A DNA stretch of 30,454 bases from Schoenoplectus triqueter (Eukaryota > Streptophyta > Magnoliopsida > Poales > Cyperaceae), in the NCBI GenBank assembly GCA_964058805.1, contig CAXKVV010000966.1, positions 1-30,454 on the forward strand, given 5' to 3'. Under the pieces are notes generated by a model. That model was not told the origin of the DNA. It made no database searches and saw only the letters and a list, made by a program, of their open reading frames with translations. Within the stretch, counting starts at the first letter, position 1. Every line of letters begins with the position of its first letter. The position numbers and the translations under genes are program-made. Of this stretch, positions 1-10,110 are shown in pieces.

Positions 1-237
1 ATGTCAATCCCCTTTGGAAGAACTCTCCCCTCCGCCACATGAACGAACTCATTGAGCGTGTTGAAGAAGAGTTTACATGGAACCAGGACCTGAAATAGAA
101 ATTATTTATTAAATTTATATAAATTTTAGTAAATCCTAATTAACTAAAAATATTTAATTTTTTTTAAAGAGATAAGTAATAACCATAATATCCCCATGTA
201 CTGAAAAATTACTCGTCTAAGTCGAAGACTCAAATTC
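1..237. other. No gene recognised; likely downstream part of the CACTA element
   Basis: This short stretch lies beyond the stop codon of the ORF1 remnant. It contains a less AT-rich block at 1-100, then AT-rich sequence. No family was recognised on either strand. Confidence 0.4.
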
Positions 238-1545
238 TTAGGCAGCAAGTAGTATCAGGACGTTTCTAGAATTGAACATCATCTCAAACATTGCCACAAC
301 ATGAGCCTCTAACCTTGCCGAAAAGTCGACCATGACCTTTTTCGTGATCTCTGTCTCGACTCTTTTGGTGATCTTCTCCCCCTCCTTGTCAGTTCCTCAT
401 GAAACTTGAAATAAAAATTTTCATATTAGTATATATATATATATTATAATTAATACAAATTATTATAAAAATACCTTTGATTTGGTGATGCAATTAGAAT
501 GAGTTCTCCTCTTTGAATTTATGCCAAACATAATTGATGGAGTTGTGAAACAGGAGTGTCCTCTCAACCTACCTGAATACTCGGGTGTCCCAATCGAAGC
601 ATATAGAACGTCATTGTAGCGCTCTGACTGAAACAAGTCTTGTGAGGCTAGGTGCAAGTTCTCTTCTTGTCATGAAAAAAAAATATATTAGTTAGATAAT
701 AATTGTGACAATAAGTACGACGATGGAACAATAGAATCAGATATTGAACTATCTATAACCTCTAGGATCAGATACTGAGCTGATCGATGATAATGAGGAT
801 GAAGAAGACAACATTATCTCGCCATCCTTCCACTTCTTTATTGTAGATTTATATCCACCCGATCCAAGTTTTTGTAGGTGGATATCTCTCTTTCGTCGCT
901 CATTTTTTTTATTATAAAAAAGTTATAGACATTGTTAGTGTAAGATCAAAATTAATAAATTATAAAAAATAATTAAATAAAAATGAGAGAGAAAATTATT
1001 TAACACCTTAAAGTCTTCGGTGGTGTTTTTCTGCTCATAAAAAATCGCTACCGCTCTGGAGTGATGTTGGAGACATCACATAGATTTTTTGAATTCTCAA
1101 GATCCGTGTTGATTATGTATTACTCGACCAATATTGATTTTCATTGCCTCCGACGTTCACCCATATATGTGAGAACAACTTTCTTGTGCGTGTCATCCTA
1201 AATATTCCAAAAATCCTGAGAAAACAAAAAAAATTGTTATGATTTACAATCCAGTTTAAATGAGACTTATTCATTATATTAGATTATTATTTTGATCTTG
1301 GTCCACATCTTATCTCTAAATTTGCCATCAAAATTTTTGATATCTCTCCATTCATGCAAGTTGTACGGAATCCGATCTCTCACAATCATACAAATATAAT
1401 TCATGAACTGATTAACTTGATCACCATATGGCGAGCCATCTGCTGTGAAGTTGATATGCCAATGTTTATTCCCCATGTTGCGTATCCTCACGCATGTGGT
1501 ATTTGATCTTTTCCCTTTTGATCCTGACATATTTGAAACAAACAA
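238..1545 (-). pseudogene. CACTA ORF1 pseudogene, Ptta/En/Spm plant transposase-like (Transposase_24 type)
   Basis: The minus strand can be read as about five exon-like blocks. Block 1 (1545-1279) has a G-x-N/D-polar run, then a conserved stretch ending in W..I....GK..DKMW..IK. Block 2 starts after a good acceptor (TTTTCTCAG) at 1215 and ends at a donor near 1007; it carries GERRRQ and ITPER. Block 3 (898 to about 765) has RRKRDIH followed by GSGGY. Block 4 (about 666-473) has TPEYSGRLRGH and a TPS..FG core. Block 5 (395-238) is a charged, probably coiled-coil tail ending at TAA 238-240. This order matches the second ORF of plant En/Spm elements. Block 2 has four in-frame stops, at least one in the position of a conserved Trp, so the gene is dead. 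Splice sites are my reading. The family assignment rests on motif recall, not a search. Confidence 0.6.
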
Positions 1546-2040
1546 GCAAATTACATTAGCTCATAAAGCAATAGTTATAATTAAATTAACATTTTTAACA
1601 TTCTTAACACACATTCAAGAAACAAGCAAGCAATTAATCAAATAATTAAAGCATTCTTAACAAGCATTCAATAAACACCATACCATCCTAGGGTTTTGAA
1701 ATCCATACCATACTATATCAAACCATACCATACCATACCATTCAATCAAGCATTCAAACAAGCAATTCAGACATTCAAACAAGCAATTCAAGTATTCAAG
1801 TACCATACCATATCATACACAATTCAAGCATTCAAACAAGAAATTCTAATTCAAGCATTCAAACACCATACCATACTATACATAATTCAACCATTCAAGC
1901 AATTCAAGTAATTCAAACAACCAATTCAAGCACTATACTATATTATACATAATTCAACCATTCAAGCAATGGACAAGATGCACTATAAAAACCATGAGAA
2001 TGTCATTCCAAACCAATTATTTTAATACAAACTTATCATT
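1546..2040. repeat. CATTCAA / CATACCA-rich imperfect tandem repeat upstream of the CACTA ORF1
   Basis: From about 1610 to 1975 the plus strand is built from shuffled copies of ATTCAAGCA, ATTCAAACAAGCA and CATACCATACCA. It is low in G on this strand. It sits directly 5' of the minus-strand ORF1 remnant, so it would occupy that gene's promoter or 5' UTR, or an internal repeat block of the transposon. An open frame of 71 codons across it (1696-1911) is a product of the repeat and is not called as a gene. Confidence 0.7.
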
Positions 2041-4434
2041 TTTAAAGTGATTATTATGCGACCCTTTTTCGCGCGTTCCGCACCGCCGCTGGGGGCGATG
2101 GGATACGGAAGAAGGACACAGAGATCCCTCTCGAGCGTGCATTTATTTAGTGCCGGTTGAACTCACCGCTCAGACCCATGGGGATTTACATTCAGGGGGT
2201 TTTTATTAATTGGGCATCATTTTAGATTCTGATGGGTGCAAGCCCCCACCGTTAATTACCCTGGGCTACTAACCTCAAAGCACGTCTGGATCTCGAAAGG
2301 GAGAAGTAAATACTATAGCTAAATGATAATCAAGTGTTCGAGTGGTCAAGTGCTTCGGTGATGGGATCACTAAAGCACTATGAACTTACTAACAGATCAG
2401 TCCAGTGAGGCAGGAATGACAGAGAAGATGAACTTACTAATATATCAGTTCTATCTTCGGAGTAGAGTGTAAATTGAATCTACAAACAGATTGATTCAAC
2501 TTATTTAAATCTCAGCTTTATTTGAATGAGCTTAGTTCACCGTATTGTCGTGCACCTCTGCCTTGTAATGCTTACAACATGGGTCCACTTGTTAGATTTT
2601 GATCTTGTAGTTTAGTTAGGTTTTAAGGCTTAATCAATGTTTAAGCTTGATTAGGGTCTACCAGTCAGTGAGACAGGGTTTAGACTAATGATTCCCACGC
2701 AATCAATTAGGGTGAGGTGACACCAATCAGGTAGTGACACATGTCAAATGGGTTTGACTGTGTGGAATGATCTACTGATGTGTGTTGCCTAGTGTGCTGC
2801 CATGTGGTATGGTCTGCTGAGGTGGCCTTATCACCAACTGCCATTTGGCATACTGGTGGGGTCCACTTCCTGGCTGACTTCACTGGTGTGGGGCCCGTAG
2901 TGCTGAGGTGGCTTAGTAGATATGTGCCACGTGGCACATGCTGCTGACTTGCCCCATTCTGGTGCTGCAACGTGACACACCTTCTCTTCTCTGTTGTTTT
3001 ATATATTCTGTATTTCTTGTACCTAGTTTGCACCCAGAGAAGCCTCTGTCCCCAAGTTGTACCCAGAGTTGTCTTGACGAAGCCCTTGATTAATCCATTT
3101 AATATGTTTTATCTTCTCTGAATTCATTTTAATAACTCCACTTATCCAAAAATTATGAAATTTTCACCGAAAATCCCTAAATTCATGGTGATCATCTTTA
3201 TAATTTTTAATTCCACTTTTGTCCCTGTATTCTTACATTAAAAATTTATTTACTAAGAAAACCATATTTTCTCTTCTGAATTAAATCTCATTTTCAATTG
3301 TAGCTCAGTGTCTCTGCCAAATAAAATTCTTCCTTGCAAAAAACACCCTAATAAACACCAATTATACTTATATTGATGCCTCATTAGGGTTTGACTTGAT
3401 CAATAGTAGATTACATGTCAACAATTGATACAAATACAAATCTAAACTTGATAAGATGTTTGCAACATTGACATCTGGCCAGTCTTGTGAAATTAACTTT
3501 CAATCCATATTCATGAAAGTGATTTAAGCTGATTACTTGTCAACAATTAACACAAATATTGGCTTTATCAGGTGTTTGCAACATTGGCAGCTGGTCAGCC
3601 TTGAAAGCAAAATCACATTAAATTTTTTTGTGATTGACTGTATCAAAATATTGGCTTGGTATTGACATAGTTCTTGTTGTACAGGGATTGTACTACTTCA
3701 GTCCTTCTTAGGGTTTACTCTGAGGGTTTGATTTGAGATTTGATTCTTAGGGTTTAATTTTGACTCTCTTGATGTCTATCACTGAGGTGTGGGACCCACC
3801 TGTTAGTGAAGACTAATCAAATGGATGACCCCTCAGGAGATCTCTCTCTCTTGAATCTTCTAAGGACTTTTATACCTCAGGATAACCCTTAGAAGTGAAG
3901 AATAATCAAATGGATGACCCCTCAAAGAATTTTTCTTGTGGGATTAATACTTAATCATTGTTTCGGCTTGTGGATAGGCTAGGTTCAGGCTGTTGAAGCT
4001 GCTTGTGTGGGACTGTCAGGTAGGTCCTGTTTGTCAGAGAAAAATAATCACATGGGTGACACCCAAAAGATCTCCCTTCTCTCTTGAGTCTCTCGACTGT
4101 CACCCACATCAAGTGGACAGTGGATAGTGGGATATTTATACCCTTGCCTTTTATCTCAAAATTTCCTTGTGGGACAAATAGACTTTTTCGAAGCTCAGTA
4201 GCGACTTTTTTTTTCTTGCTGGTGGACCCTCTCTCTTGCCCTTCTCTCTTTTTTCTTATGATTTATCACTGATAATTGATGTTTATCCTTAATTGTTCAG
4301 CTGTTTTATCCTTGAGATTTTTCAAGGATAAACAATTATACAACATGATCCTTGTCATGACTATTGCTTAAAGTCATCAAAATTTTACTTCTCAGAACAT
4401 CAATTGATCAAGGAGACTCCTATTGAACAAGGAC
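2041..4434. repeat. Unclassified repeat-like non-coding region with internal direct repeats
   Basis: No convincing protein is seen on either strand. The left 280 bases (about 2056-2330) are clearly richer in G+C than their surroundings. About 2600-3010 is rich in TGCTGAGGTGG and GTGCCACGTGGC-like words, as in many plant LTRs. Direct repeats: about 3406-3485 matches 3528-3605 (TTGCAACATTG and CAGTCTTG/CAGCCTTG shared). A block around AATCAAATGGATGACCCC at 3813-3834 recurs at 3902-3924 and, diverged, at 4043-4066. The texture resembles a solo LTR or retrotransposon remnant nested in the CACTA element, but no clean TG...CA ends with a matching 5-bp duplication could be fixed. Confidence 0.45.
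2922..2939. promoter_or_regulatory. 18-bp perfect palindrome with a central G-box (CACGTG)
   Basis: ATGTGCCACGTGGCACAT reads the same on both strands. Its core CACGTG (2928-2933) is the plant G-box bound by bZIP and bHLH factors. It lies in repeat-like DNA with no gene beside it, so any regulatory role would belong to the repeat and is unproven. Confidence 0.4.
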
Positions 4435-4840
4435 TTACTTGGAGAGAGGTGGCCACAAAGGAGAAGGTGGCAGCAAAATAGAAGGGCGGCATCGGAGGGA
4501 GGCAGAGAGGAGGAGGGGCGGTTGGAAAGCTATGTAAGGAGGGGGAGGGCAGCCGGAGATGGAATAGCTAGGGTTTTAAAGTTTTACTTAGAAAATGTTT
4601 AAAAGATGCGATGGAAAGGGGAAGAGAGCAAACTTATTACCTTTGAAAATTAAAAACCTTTCCTAATAATTTTTAAGAAAAAAAGTTAGAAAAAATATGT
4701 TTTCCTAATGATTTCTTAATAAAATTTTCGGGAAAAATAATTTTACTAATGATTTTTATTAAGAAACCGTTAGGAAAGCATATTTTTCCCTATGGGTTTT
4801 TTTTTTATTAAAAACCGTTAGGAAAGGTCTCAGTGCAAAA
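4435..4840. repeat. Purine-rich tract followed by CACTA-type subterminal repeats (inner, degenerate terminus)
   Basis: About 4440-4560 is strongly purine-rich on the plus strand (GGAGGGAGGCAGAGAGGAGG and similar). From about 4620 to 4825 there are repeated words such as TTCCTAATGATTT, AAACCGTTAGGAAAG (about 4764) and AAACCGTTAGGAAAGG (about 4812), the same motif family as at the outer terminus. The block ends GTCTCAGTGC near 4818-4832, resembling the outer end (TCTCAGTTTTC...) but without a CACTA terminus. It may be a truncated second CACTA end or an internal duplication. Confidence 0.5.
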
Positions 4841-4845
4841 TAAGC

Positions 4846-4957
4846 TTTCATTATTATTATTTATTTATTATTATATCATTTATTATTGTTACTATCTCTT
4901 CTTCTTATTCTTCCTATTATTTATTTTTATTATATCATTTATTATTGTTACTATCGC

Positions 4958-4995
<38 letters not shown>

Positions 4996-5042
4996 TATTA
5001 TTATTATTATTTATTATTATTATTATTATTTATTTTTTATTA
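4846..5042. repeat. (TTA)n microsatellite, imperfect
   Basis: A long run of ATT/TTA triplets is interrupted by TTTA steps. The purest part is about 4959-5035. Open frames across it encode only Y/L/I runs and are not genes. Confidence 0.9.
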
Positions 5043-5760
5043 ATATTTACAAAAAATTAATATCATGAAATATAACATAATTTTTTTAGTAGCATTAAAA
5101 TAAAGTAATTTAACAAATAAAAACTTGAAACATAAGTAGATGACTCTTAGTGAACCTACATGTATATTTATATAATTATTTATCAGTACTCATAAAATAA
5201 ATTTGATAAATAAATTTTAAAATTTTATTGAAATTTACTTATATTTGAGCAGCTAGTTGCTTTACTCCTTTGATTTTCTTCGTTGGACCCATACACATTT
5301 TTCATGATTGTAACGTAAATAATTTATTTCTTTATTTTGATAATTGGCACAACTCCAATACTAGTGGAAAATGAGGGGATTTCATAAAAATAATCATATT
5401 TCTCTTCGTCCACGACATTTCTAACACTAACAAAGTATTTAAAGAGACAAAGTATTCAAGGAGACAAAGTATTCAAAGGTCCCCAGGGACTATTTGAGAT
5501 TAATCCCTATGGAATTAATCTCGAACAGGTACCGATCTAAATTATTTTAAAATTTTGATAAATTGATCATATATGATAATACTATCAATTATACATATAT
5601 ATTCAATATATATATATATATATATGTAATTTCATAATTTTATGAAAATACTAATTAATTATTCACTAATTAATCTATTTTGTTATGTATGCATGAGAAA
5701 TTAATAAATAAAAAGATTTAAAAGAGTAATTGAAATACTTGAAATATAGGGTTAATTAAG
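5043..5760. other. AT-rich non-coding interior; small tandem repeat, hairpin and (AT)n run
   Basis: There is no gene. Three copies of a unit around GACAAAGTATTCAA lie at about 5428-5478. Just after, TTTGAGATTAAT and ATTAATCTCGAA (about 5490-5525) form a short hairpin. An (AT)n run lies at about 5600-5627. Confidence 0.6.
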
Positions 5761-6216
5761 AGGGAGATGATCAGATCAGGTCAACTAGAGAAAAAATGCT
5801 GAAGCTAACGAGGAAGAGAGGAGAGGAATAAAAACTAAAATGCAGTAAAAAAACATTAGAAAAAATCGACACTCCACTTTTCCTAACGGTTTTCACTAGA
5901 AATCGTTAGAAAAAGTGGGCGCTCCATTTGAAAATCGTTAGAAAAAAGGGACACTCTATTTTTCTAATAGTATTTTTTACTAGAAACCGTTAGAAAAGAT
6001 AGGACATTTTGAGTTAGTAATGGTTTTAACTTAAAAAATCATTAGTAAAATATGCGGCGATTTTTTTTGAACACTTTTTCAGCACATTTTTTTCTCACGG
6101 TTTCTATCAATAACCATTATAGAATAGTTAAATTTATTTTTTTAAAAAGCCACCGCCCAATGTTACTAATGATTTTTATTATAAACTATTAGTAAATTAG
6201 CGTTAGCAAATCTCAG
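5761..6216. repeat. CACTA subterminal repeat region
   Basis: A purine-rich patch (about 5760-5830) is followed by repeated AACGGTTTTCACTAGAAATCGTTAGAAA-type words in both orientations, at about 5882-5912, 5931-5947, 5980-5996, 6010-6050 and 6165-6205. Clusters of short motifs in both directions inside the terminus are the hallmark of CACTA elements, where they serve as binding sites for the element's own DNA-binding protein. Confidence 0.65.
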
Positions 6217-6229
6217 TTTTCTTGTAGTG
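6217..6229. repeat. CACTA terminal inverted repeat (right end)
   Basis: TTTTCTTGTAGTG; its reverse complement starts CACTACAAGAAAA. It abuts unrelated flanking sequence starting TATTTTATTTAAAGGG, and marks the boundary between transposon and host DNA. Confidence 0.7.
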
Positions 6230-6974
6230 TATTTTATTTAAAGGGAAGGGATCACTTGACAATGGTTATCTTGACAATTTTGACAATGGATCTTCAAATA
6301 AATATGAAAAATATCTTAAAGATAGAAAAAAAACTTATAGATATTGTCTTCTATTTATAGATTGATGTGATTCAAATTTTATGTAATTTTATTATCATTT
6401 GATAGTCCTTCAAATACTGTTAAATTGAAAACGTTGTAAAGGGCATAATATTTTGGTAGCCTTTGATGGACTAGCAATCCATGAAATTTTAATCAGGTTT
6501 AATCTATAAGTAGAAGAATATGTTTACAAGATTTTTTATTTTAAGATTTTTTTTGTATTTATTTGAAAATCTATTGTTATGATTGTCCAAGGATCCCTTC
6601 TCTATTTTAAAATATCTTTAAATTTATTTGACATAATCATATATTGTCAATAAATTTCTGTCCTTTTTCAATTTCATTCATATCATTACTGGTTGGAATT
6701 AATTCAGACTAGTTGTATCCGGCTTAATTTGACCAGAGGCAAATTAGCACAGTAAGCGTACCCTAATCTCTCTCTCTCTCTCTCTCTCCGTCATACTGTC
6801 ATACACACAGAGAAACAAAGATTCTATGTTTTTTCCTTTACATCTTTCTCTGTCTCCAACTTAGATACACATGCCTGACCACAATCCCACAAATCAGCCA
6901 CGTCCTCTCTTCCAACTGCTTCTTTCTAGAAAATACAAGTTTGAATTTTGAAGCCTCATAGCTTGATAGTTCTT
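6230..6974 (+). promoter_or_regulatory. Upstream region of the zinc-finger gene, with (CT)n tract and two short upstream ORFs
   Basis: This 745 bp lies between the CACTA end and the zinc-finger start codon. A (CT)n tract at 6767-6788, of a kind common near plant transcription starts, is followed by a less AT-rich, leader-like stretch. Two short upstream ORFs lie in it: ATG 6826 to TAG 6864 (12 residues) and ATG 6871 to TGA 6951 (26 residues). If the transcript starts near the CT tract, both would precede the main start and could lower its translation. No convincing TATA box was fixed. Confidence 0.4.
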
Positions 6975-7790
6975 ATGGATCGATCTTCCTATTGGATTAC
7001 TTCAAAGCCAAAGGCAACCGAACGACCATCTATCCTAAGCACAAACCTACCCACCGCATCCTCTTATTACGAGTCATGGGAGGAGAAAGCGTTTGCACAA
7101 GACTACTCATGCATATGGCCCCCTCGTTCATACTTGTGCACGTTTTGCCGCCGTGAGTTCCGGTCTGCTCAAGCATTAGGGGGCCACATGAACGTGCATC
7201 GTCGGGATCGCGCCCGCCTCAGATCAGCCTCAAGCCCTACGGATCAAGAAGCCTCACAAAATAATGATGCACCTATGCCTCCAGTTGCATCTTATTTGTA
7301 TAGCGTTAACCCTAACCCTATGGCTGATCCTAAAATTAAGCAAATCTCTTTAAATGAGGCTCTATCGCCTCATAGCTCTTGTTCCCAACCCTCAATACTG
7401 GTAAGACAAAACTGGAGTGATAATTTTGTTGTTTCTCCTGTGAATCGAGGTATCCACAAGGAAAATTCCCAATCGAATTCCACAGTTCAATTGATCAGAG
7501 ATCTTATGCCCGCCAGAAAGCTCGTTGATAATCTGGATGAATTTGTTAGAGTGAGAGAGAATGAACCTAATTCAAAGAAAAGAGAGCTTCCTGACGAAGG
7601 TGATGAAGATATCATAATAACCAAGAGAAGAAAAGTTGATCGGGTTGGATCTTCTTTTGTCATAAATTCTCCTTCATGCAATCAAGAAAGAGTGGAAATT
7701 GGGTTACTGGCACTTTGCCCTGGTCCAGATGAAGAACTGGATTTAGAGCTACGACTTGGTGGCGTGCCCAAAATTAACCAAATCATGTAA
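6975..7790 (+). CDS. SUPERMAN-family C2H2 zinc-finger transcription factor with EAR repression motif
   Basis: Predicted nuclear DNA-binding repressor of 271 residues, no intron, as is usual for the SUPERMAN/RABBIT EARS/ZFP10-11 group. The frame is open upstream to 6948, but the first ATG is at 6975 and is chosen as the start. One finger is complete: C55, C58, H71, H75 with CX2C-X12-HX3H spacing and the plant QALGGH core (66-71). It is framed by WPPRSY (48-53) and HRRDRARLR (75-83), which mark the SUPERMAN clade. [10 protein letters not shown] (34-43) resembles the ZFP10-like subgroup. KKR (201-203) and KRRK (217-220) could be a bipartite nuclear signal. DLELRL (256-261) is a typical EAR motif that recruits TOPLESS-type co-repressors. 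All key residues are intact. Known relatives control floral-organ boundaries, lateral growth and trichomes; the exact orthologue cannot be chosen here. A copia element lies about 200 bp downstream. Confidence 0.93.
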   Translation: MDRSSYWITSKPKATERPSILSTNLPTASSYYESWEEKAFAQDYSCIWPPRSYLCTFCRREFRSAQALGGHMNVHRRDRARLRSASSPTDQEASQNNDAPMPPVASYLYSVNPNPMADPKIKQISLNEALSPHSSCSQPSILVRQNWSDNFVVSPVNRGIHKENSQSNSTVQLIRDLMPARKLVDNLDEFVRVRENEPNSKKRELPDEGDEDIIITKRRKVDRVGSSFVINSPSCNQERVEIGLLALCPGPDEELDLELRLGGVPKINQIM

Positions 7791-7989
7791 GGCTTTAAAT
7801 ATGTTTGCTAAAATAATTCCTGCTTTCTGCTTGTTATCCACAATTCTTTCAATTCTGGTCTTTTTTTTCTCTTATGTCAAGATGTCTTAAAAAGTTGGAT
7901 TGTTGGTAAGAAATCTCAACGTTGTTTCTTTGAGGGGTCTTCTATGTACTTCTTATGAGACAATTAGTTATGATCGTCTTATATATTAT
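7791..7989 (+). other. 3' flank of the zinc-finger gene (probable 3' UTR)
   Basis: A T-rich stretch between the stop codon and the ATAAA target duplication of the copia element. No clear canonical AATAAA signal was fixed. If transcription ends near or beyond 7990, the retrotransposon would lie in or next to the 3' UTR. Confidence 0.4.
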
Positions 7990-7994
7990 ATAAA
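7990..7994. repeat. Target site duplication ATAAA, left copy
   Basis: It is identical to 12546-12550 on the other side of the element. Five bp is the usual length for Ty1/copia integration. Confidence 0.93.
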
Positions 7995-8450
7995 TGTTGA
8001 GTATATTTAATAGTGGATACAATTTATATAGGGGTAGAGAGAAGAGATGGAGGAAACAAACAAGTTCTTATCTGAAAAACTCATTATAATTCTCTATTAT
8101 ATTATTTCTCTTACATTGTCTTACAAAACAACAGATTACAACTCTATTTATAGAGCCAAAATATCAAAGAAAAACTCTAGAATTCGTAATAAATATAAAA
8201 ACAGAAAACTAAACAACCCAGTCAAATCTGACCTATCTCTATTAAAACTATCATAACTTTCTCTAGAAAACTCCAATCGACTTGAAACTTGAACCATTAA
8301 AAACTAGACTTTAAGAGTTTTAAATCCATAGCTCATATACCTAAAACAAAGTTCGGATGGTCTGTCAAAATTCCTAATGAATCAGCCTTAAATTATATTG
8401 ACTGGACAACAAACTTCAAGAAAATATTAATTAAGTTTATATTTTCAACA
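7995..8450 (-). repeat. 3' LTR of the copia element
   Basis: 456 bp, TGTTGA...TCAACA, a near-identical match to 12091-12545. On the minus strand a TATA-like TATAAATA lies at 8152-8145. Open frames seen across it (for example 8047-8256) are not genes. Confidence 0.95.
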
Positions 8451-8459
8451 TCCCCTCTT
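8451..8459 (-). other. Polypurine tract (plus-strand primer)
   Basis: On the minus strand the sequence is AAGAGGGGA directly before the 3' LTR TGTTGA. It lies only a few bases after the pol stop codon (8464-8466), so the element has almost no 3' untranslated spacer. Confidence 0.85.
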
Positions 8460-8463
8460 AAAC

Positions 8464-10110
8464 TTAATTATTTCTGGCTTGCATCCCGAGCAACTTCTTG
8501 AACTTGTTGAAAAGTTCTGCCGGTAGTGGTTTGGTGAATATGTCCGCCACTTGATCACGACTCGTCACATGAGTCATCTCTACATCGCCATTCTTCACAT
8601 GTTCTCGTATGAAGTGAAAACGCACATCTATGTGCTTGCTCCTTTCATGATGCACCGGATTTTTCACCAACTCAATTGCCGACTTGTTATCCACTCAAAT
8701 ATTCGTCGCCTTCTCTTGAGAAAAGTTCATCTCCTTTAGTAACTTGCGTAGCTAAAGAGAGTGACATACGCAAGAAGATGCGGCAACATACTCCGCTTCA
8801 CATGTGGACAAAGTAACAATATGTTGCTTCTTAGAGAGCCATGTAAATGCCGTGTTTCCCATGAAAACACAAAACCCGAAGTGCTCTTCCGATCATCTAA
8901 ATCTCCACTCCAATCACTATCGGAATATCCAACAAAATCAAACTCATTAGTATGAGAATAAAATAAGCCATGAGATAATGTACCTTTGACATAGCGAAGA
9001 ATTCGCTTTATGGCTTTCCAATGCGTCATTTTTGGCTCCTCCATATATCGGCTGACCAAGCGAACTCCATAAGCAATATCCGGCCTTGTGCACGTCAAAT
9101 AACGCAAGCTTCCAACCAAGCTTCTATATAGTGTTGCGTCAACCGTCTTTCCTTCATCATATCGAGACAATTTCGTCCCACTCTCAACCGGAGTATTTAC
9201 GGGATTACATTCATCCATCTTAAACTTCTTTAAAATCTCCTTTGCATATGCTTCTTGTGAAACAAAAATTTCAGAATTTTCTTGTCTCACTTCTAACCCC
9301 AAAAAATAAGACATGAGACTCAAATCGGTCATCTCAAACTTCTTTGTCATTTCCAACTTAAACTTCTCAATCATATCTTTATTATTTCCCATAAAAATCA
9401 AATCATCTACATACAAGGCCACAAATAAAATATTATTTTTTTATACCTTCAAATATAGCGCATGCTCATATGGACATTGCACAAACCCATGCTCCTTGAA
9501 GTATGCATCAATTCGAGTGTTCCATGCCCTTGGCGCTTGCTTCAACCCGTACAACACCTTCTTTAACTTCAACACCATGTGCTCTTTGTCAACTTTCACA
9601 TAACCGGAAGGTTGCTCGATATAGACTTCTTCTTCAAGCACTCCATTTAGAAACGCTGATTTCACGTCCATTTGAAAAATGCTCAATTTATTTTGAGCTG
9701 CCAACGAGATTAGTAGTCGGATTGTCTCCATTCTTACTACCGGGGCAAACACCTCTTCATAATCAATCCCCGTCTTTTGTTTATACCCTTTCGCCACTAA
9801 TCTTGCTTTGTATCTTTCAACCTCGCCTTGCACATTCATTTTTTTCTTATAAACCCATTTAACACCAATCGGCTTGTGACCCTTGGGCAACGTCGCAAGT
9901 TCTCAAGTGTTGTTTTTCTCGATTGCTTTCATCTCCTCTTGCATAGCGGCTTGCCACTTCTCATCTTTTACGGCTTACTCGAATGTGATGTCCTCCGCAT
10001 CCGTCAAAAGACACACCAAATGCAATTCACTTGTCGCCTCGTATATTTCTCGCAAATTCCTTGTCTTTGGTGTCCTTGGCTCATCTTCATCAAGATGGTT
10101 CGGCTTGTGA
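8464..10110 (-). pseudogene. copia pol, reverse transcriptase and RNase H part (broken)
   Basis: On the minus strand the linker after integrase reads through two stops (CAA to TAA near 9976; Trp TGG to TGA near 9903) into reverse transcriptase. RT motifs are clear: [27 protein letters not shown] (about 9680-9650, catalytic Asp kept), [11 protein letters not shown], and LYVDDL (catalytic YVDD, about 9415). One stop at 9441-9443 lies six codons upstream of the ATG at 9422, in the same frame. RNase H follows with SDSDWSGD, then a frameshift near 8865, a Trp-to-TAG stop near 8752, a TGA near 8697, and the typical tail SKHID..FHFIREHV and ADIFTKPLP. The stop at 8464-8466 is the natural end. The catalytic residues recognised are present, but the frame is not, so no active product is expected. 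Confidence 0.88.

Larger units (their letters stand above)
1..6229 (-). mobile_element. CACTA (En/Spm) DNA transposon, right-hand part
   Basis: The right end is seen directly: TTTTCTTGTAGTG at 6217-6229, whose reverse complement begins CACTACAAGAAAA, the CACTA superfamily terminus. Just inside lie many copies of a short motif around AACCGTTAGAAA in both orientations, the subterminal repeats where such transposases bind. Further in, on the minus strand, is a decayed ORF1 of the Ptta/En/Spm type (238-1545). No matching left terminus is seen, so the element either extends beyond base 1 or has lost that end. The 3-bp duplication expected outside the terminus would be TAT at 6230-6232, but it cannot be confirmed without the other end. 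Treating 1-6229 as one element is inference: the middle (2041-4430) could be a nested insertion, and a second degenerate terminus near 4818 suggests a composite. Confidence 0.6.

Noticed and set aside
2707..3033. 108-codon minus-strand open frame
   Set aside because: Composition follows the CCACC/GTGGC-rich repeat region (His, Thr, Gln-rich), with no domain or family motif.
2041..4434. Possible solo LTR in this region
   Set aside because: TG...CA ends were tried (for example starts near 2057 and 2590), but no matching 5-bp target duplication was found, so it stays unclassified.
4833..5068. Open frames rich in Tyr, Leu and Ile
   Set aside because: Pure product of the (TTA)n microsatellite.
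7304..7320. AACCCTAACCCTA, a telomere-like repeat
   Set aside because: It lies in frame inside the zinc-finger CDS and encodes Asn-Pro-Asn-Pro-Met; two units by chance do not make an interstitial telomere.
8047..8256. 69-codon plus-strand frame, repeated almost identically at 12143-12352
   Set aside because: Both copies are the LTRs of the copia element read on the antisense strand.
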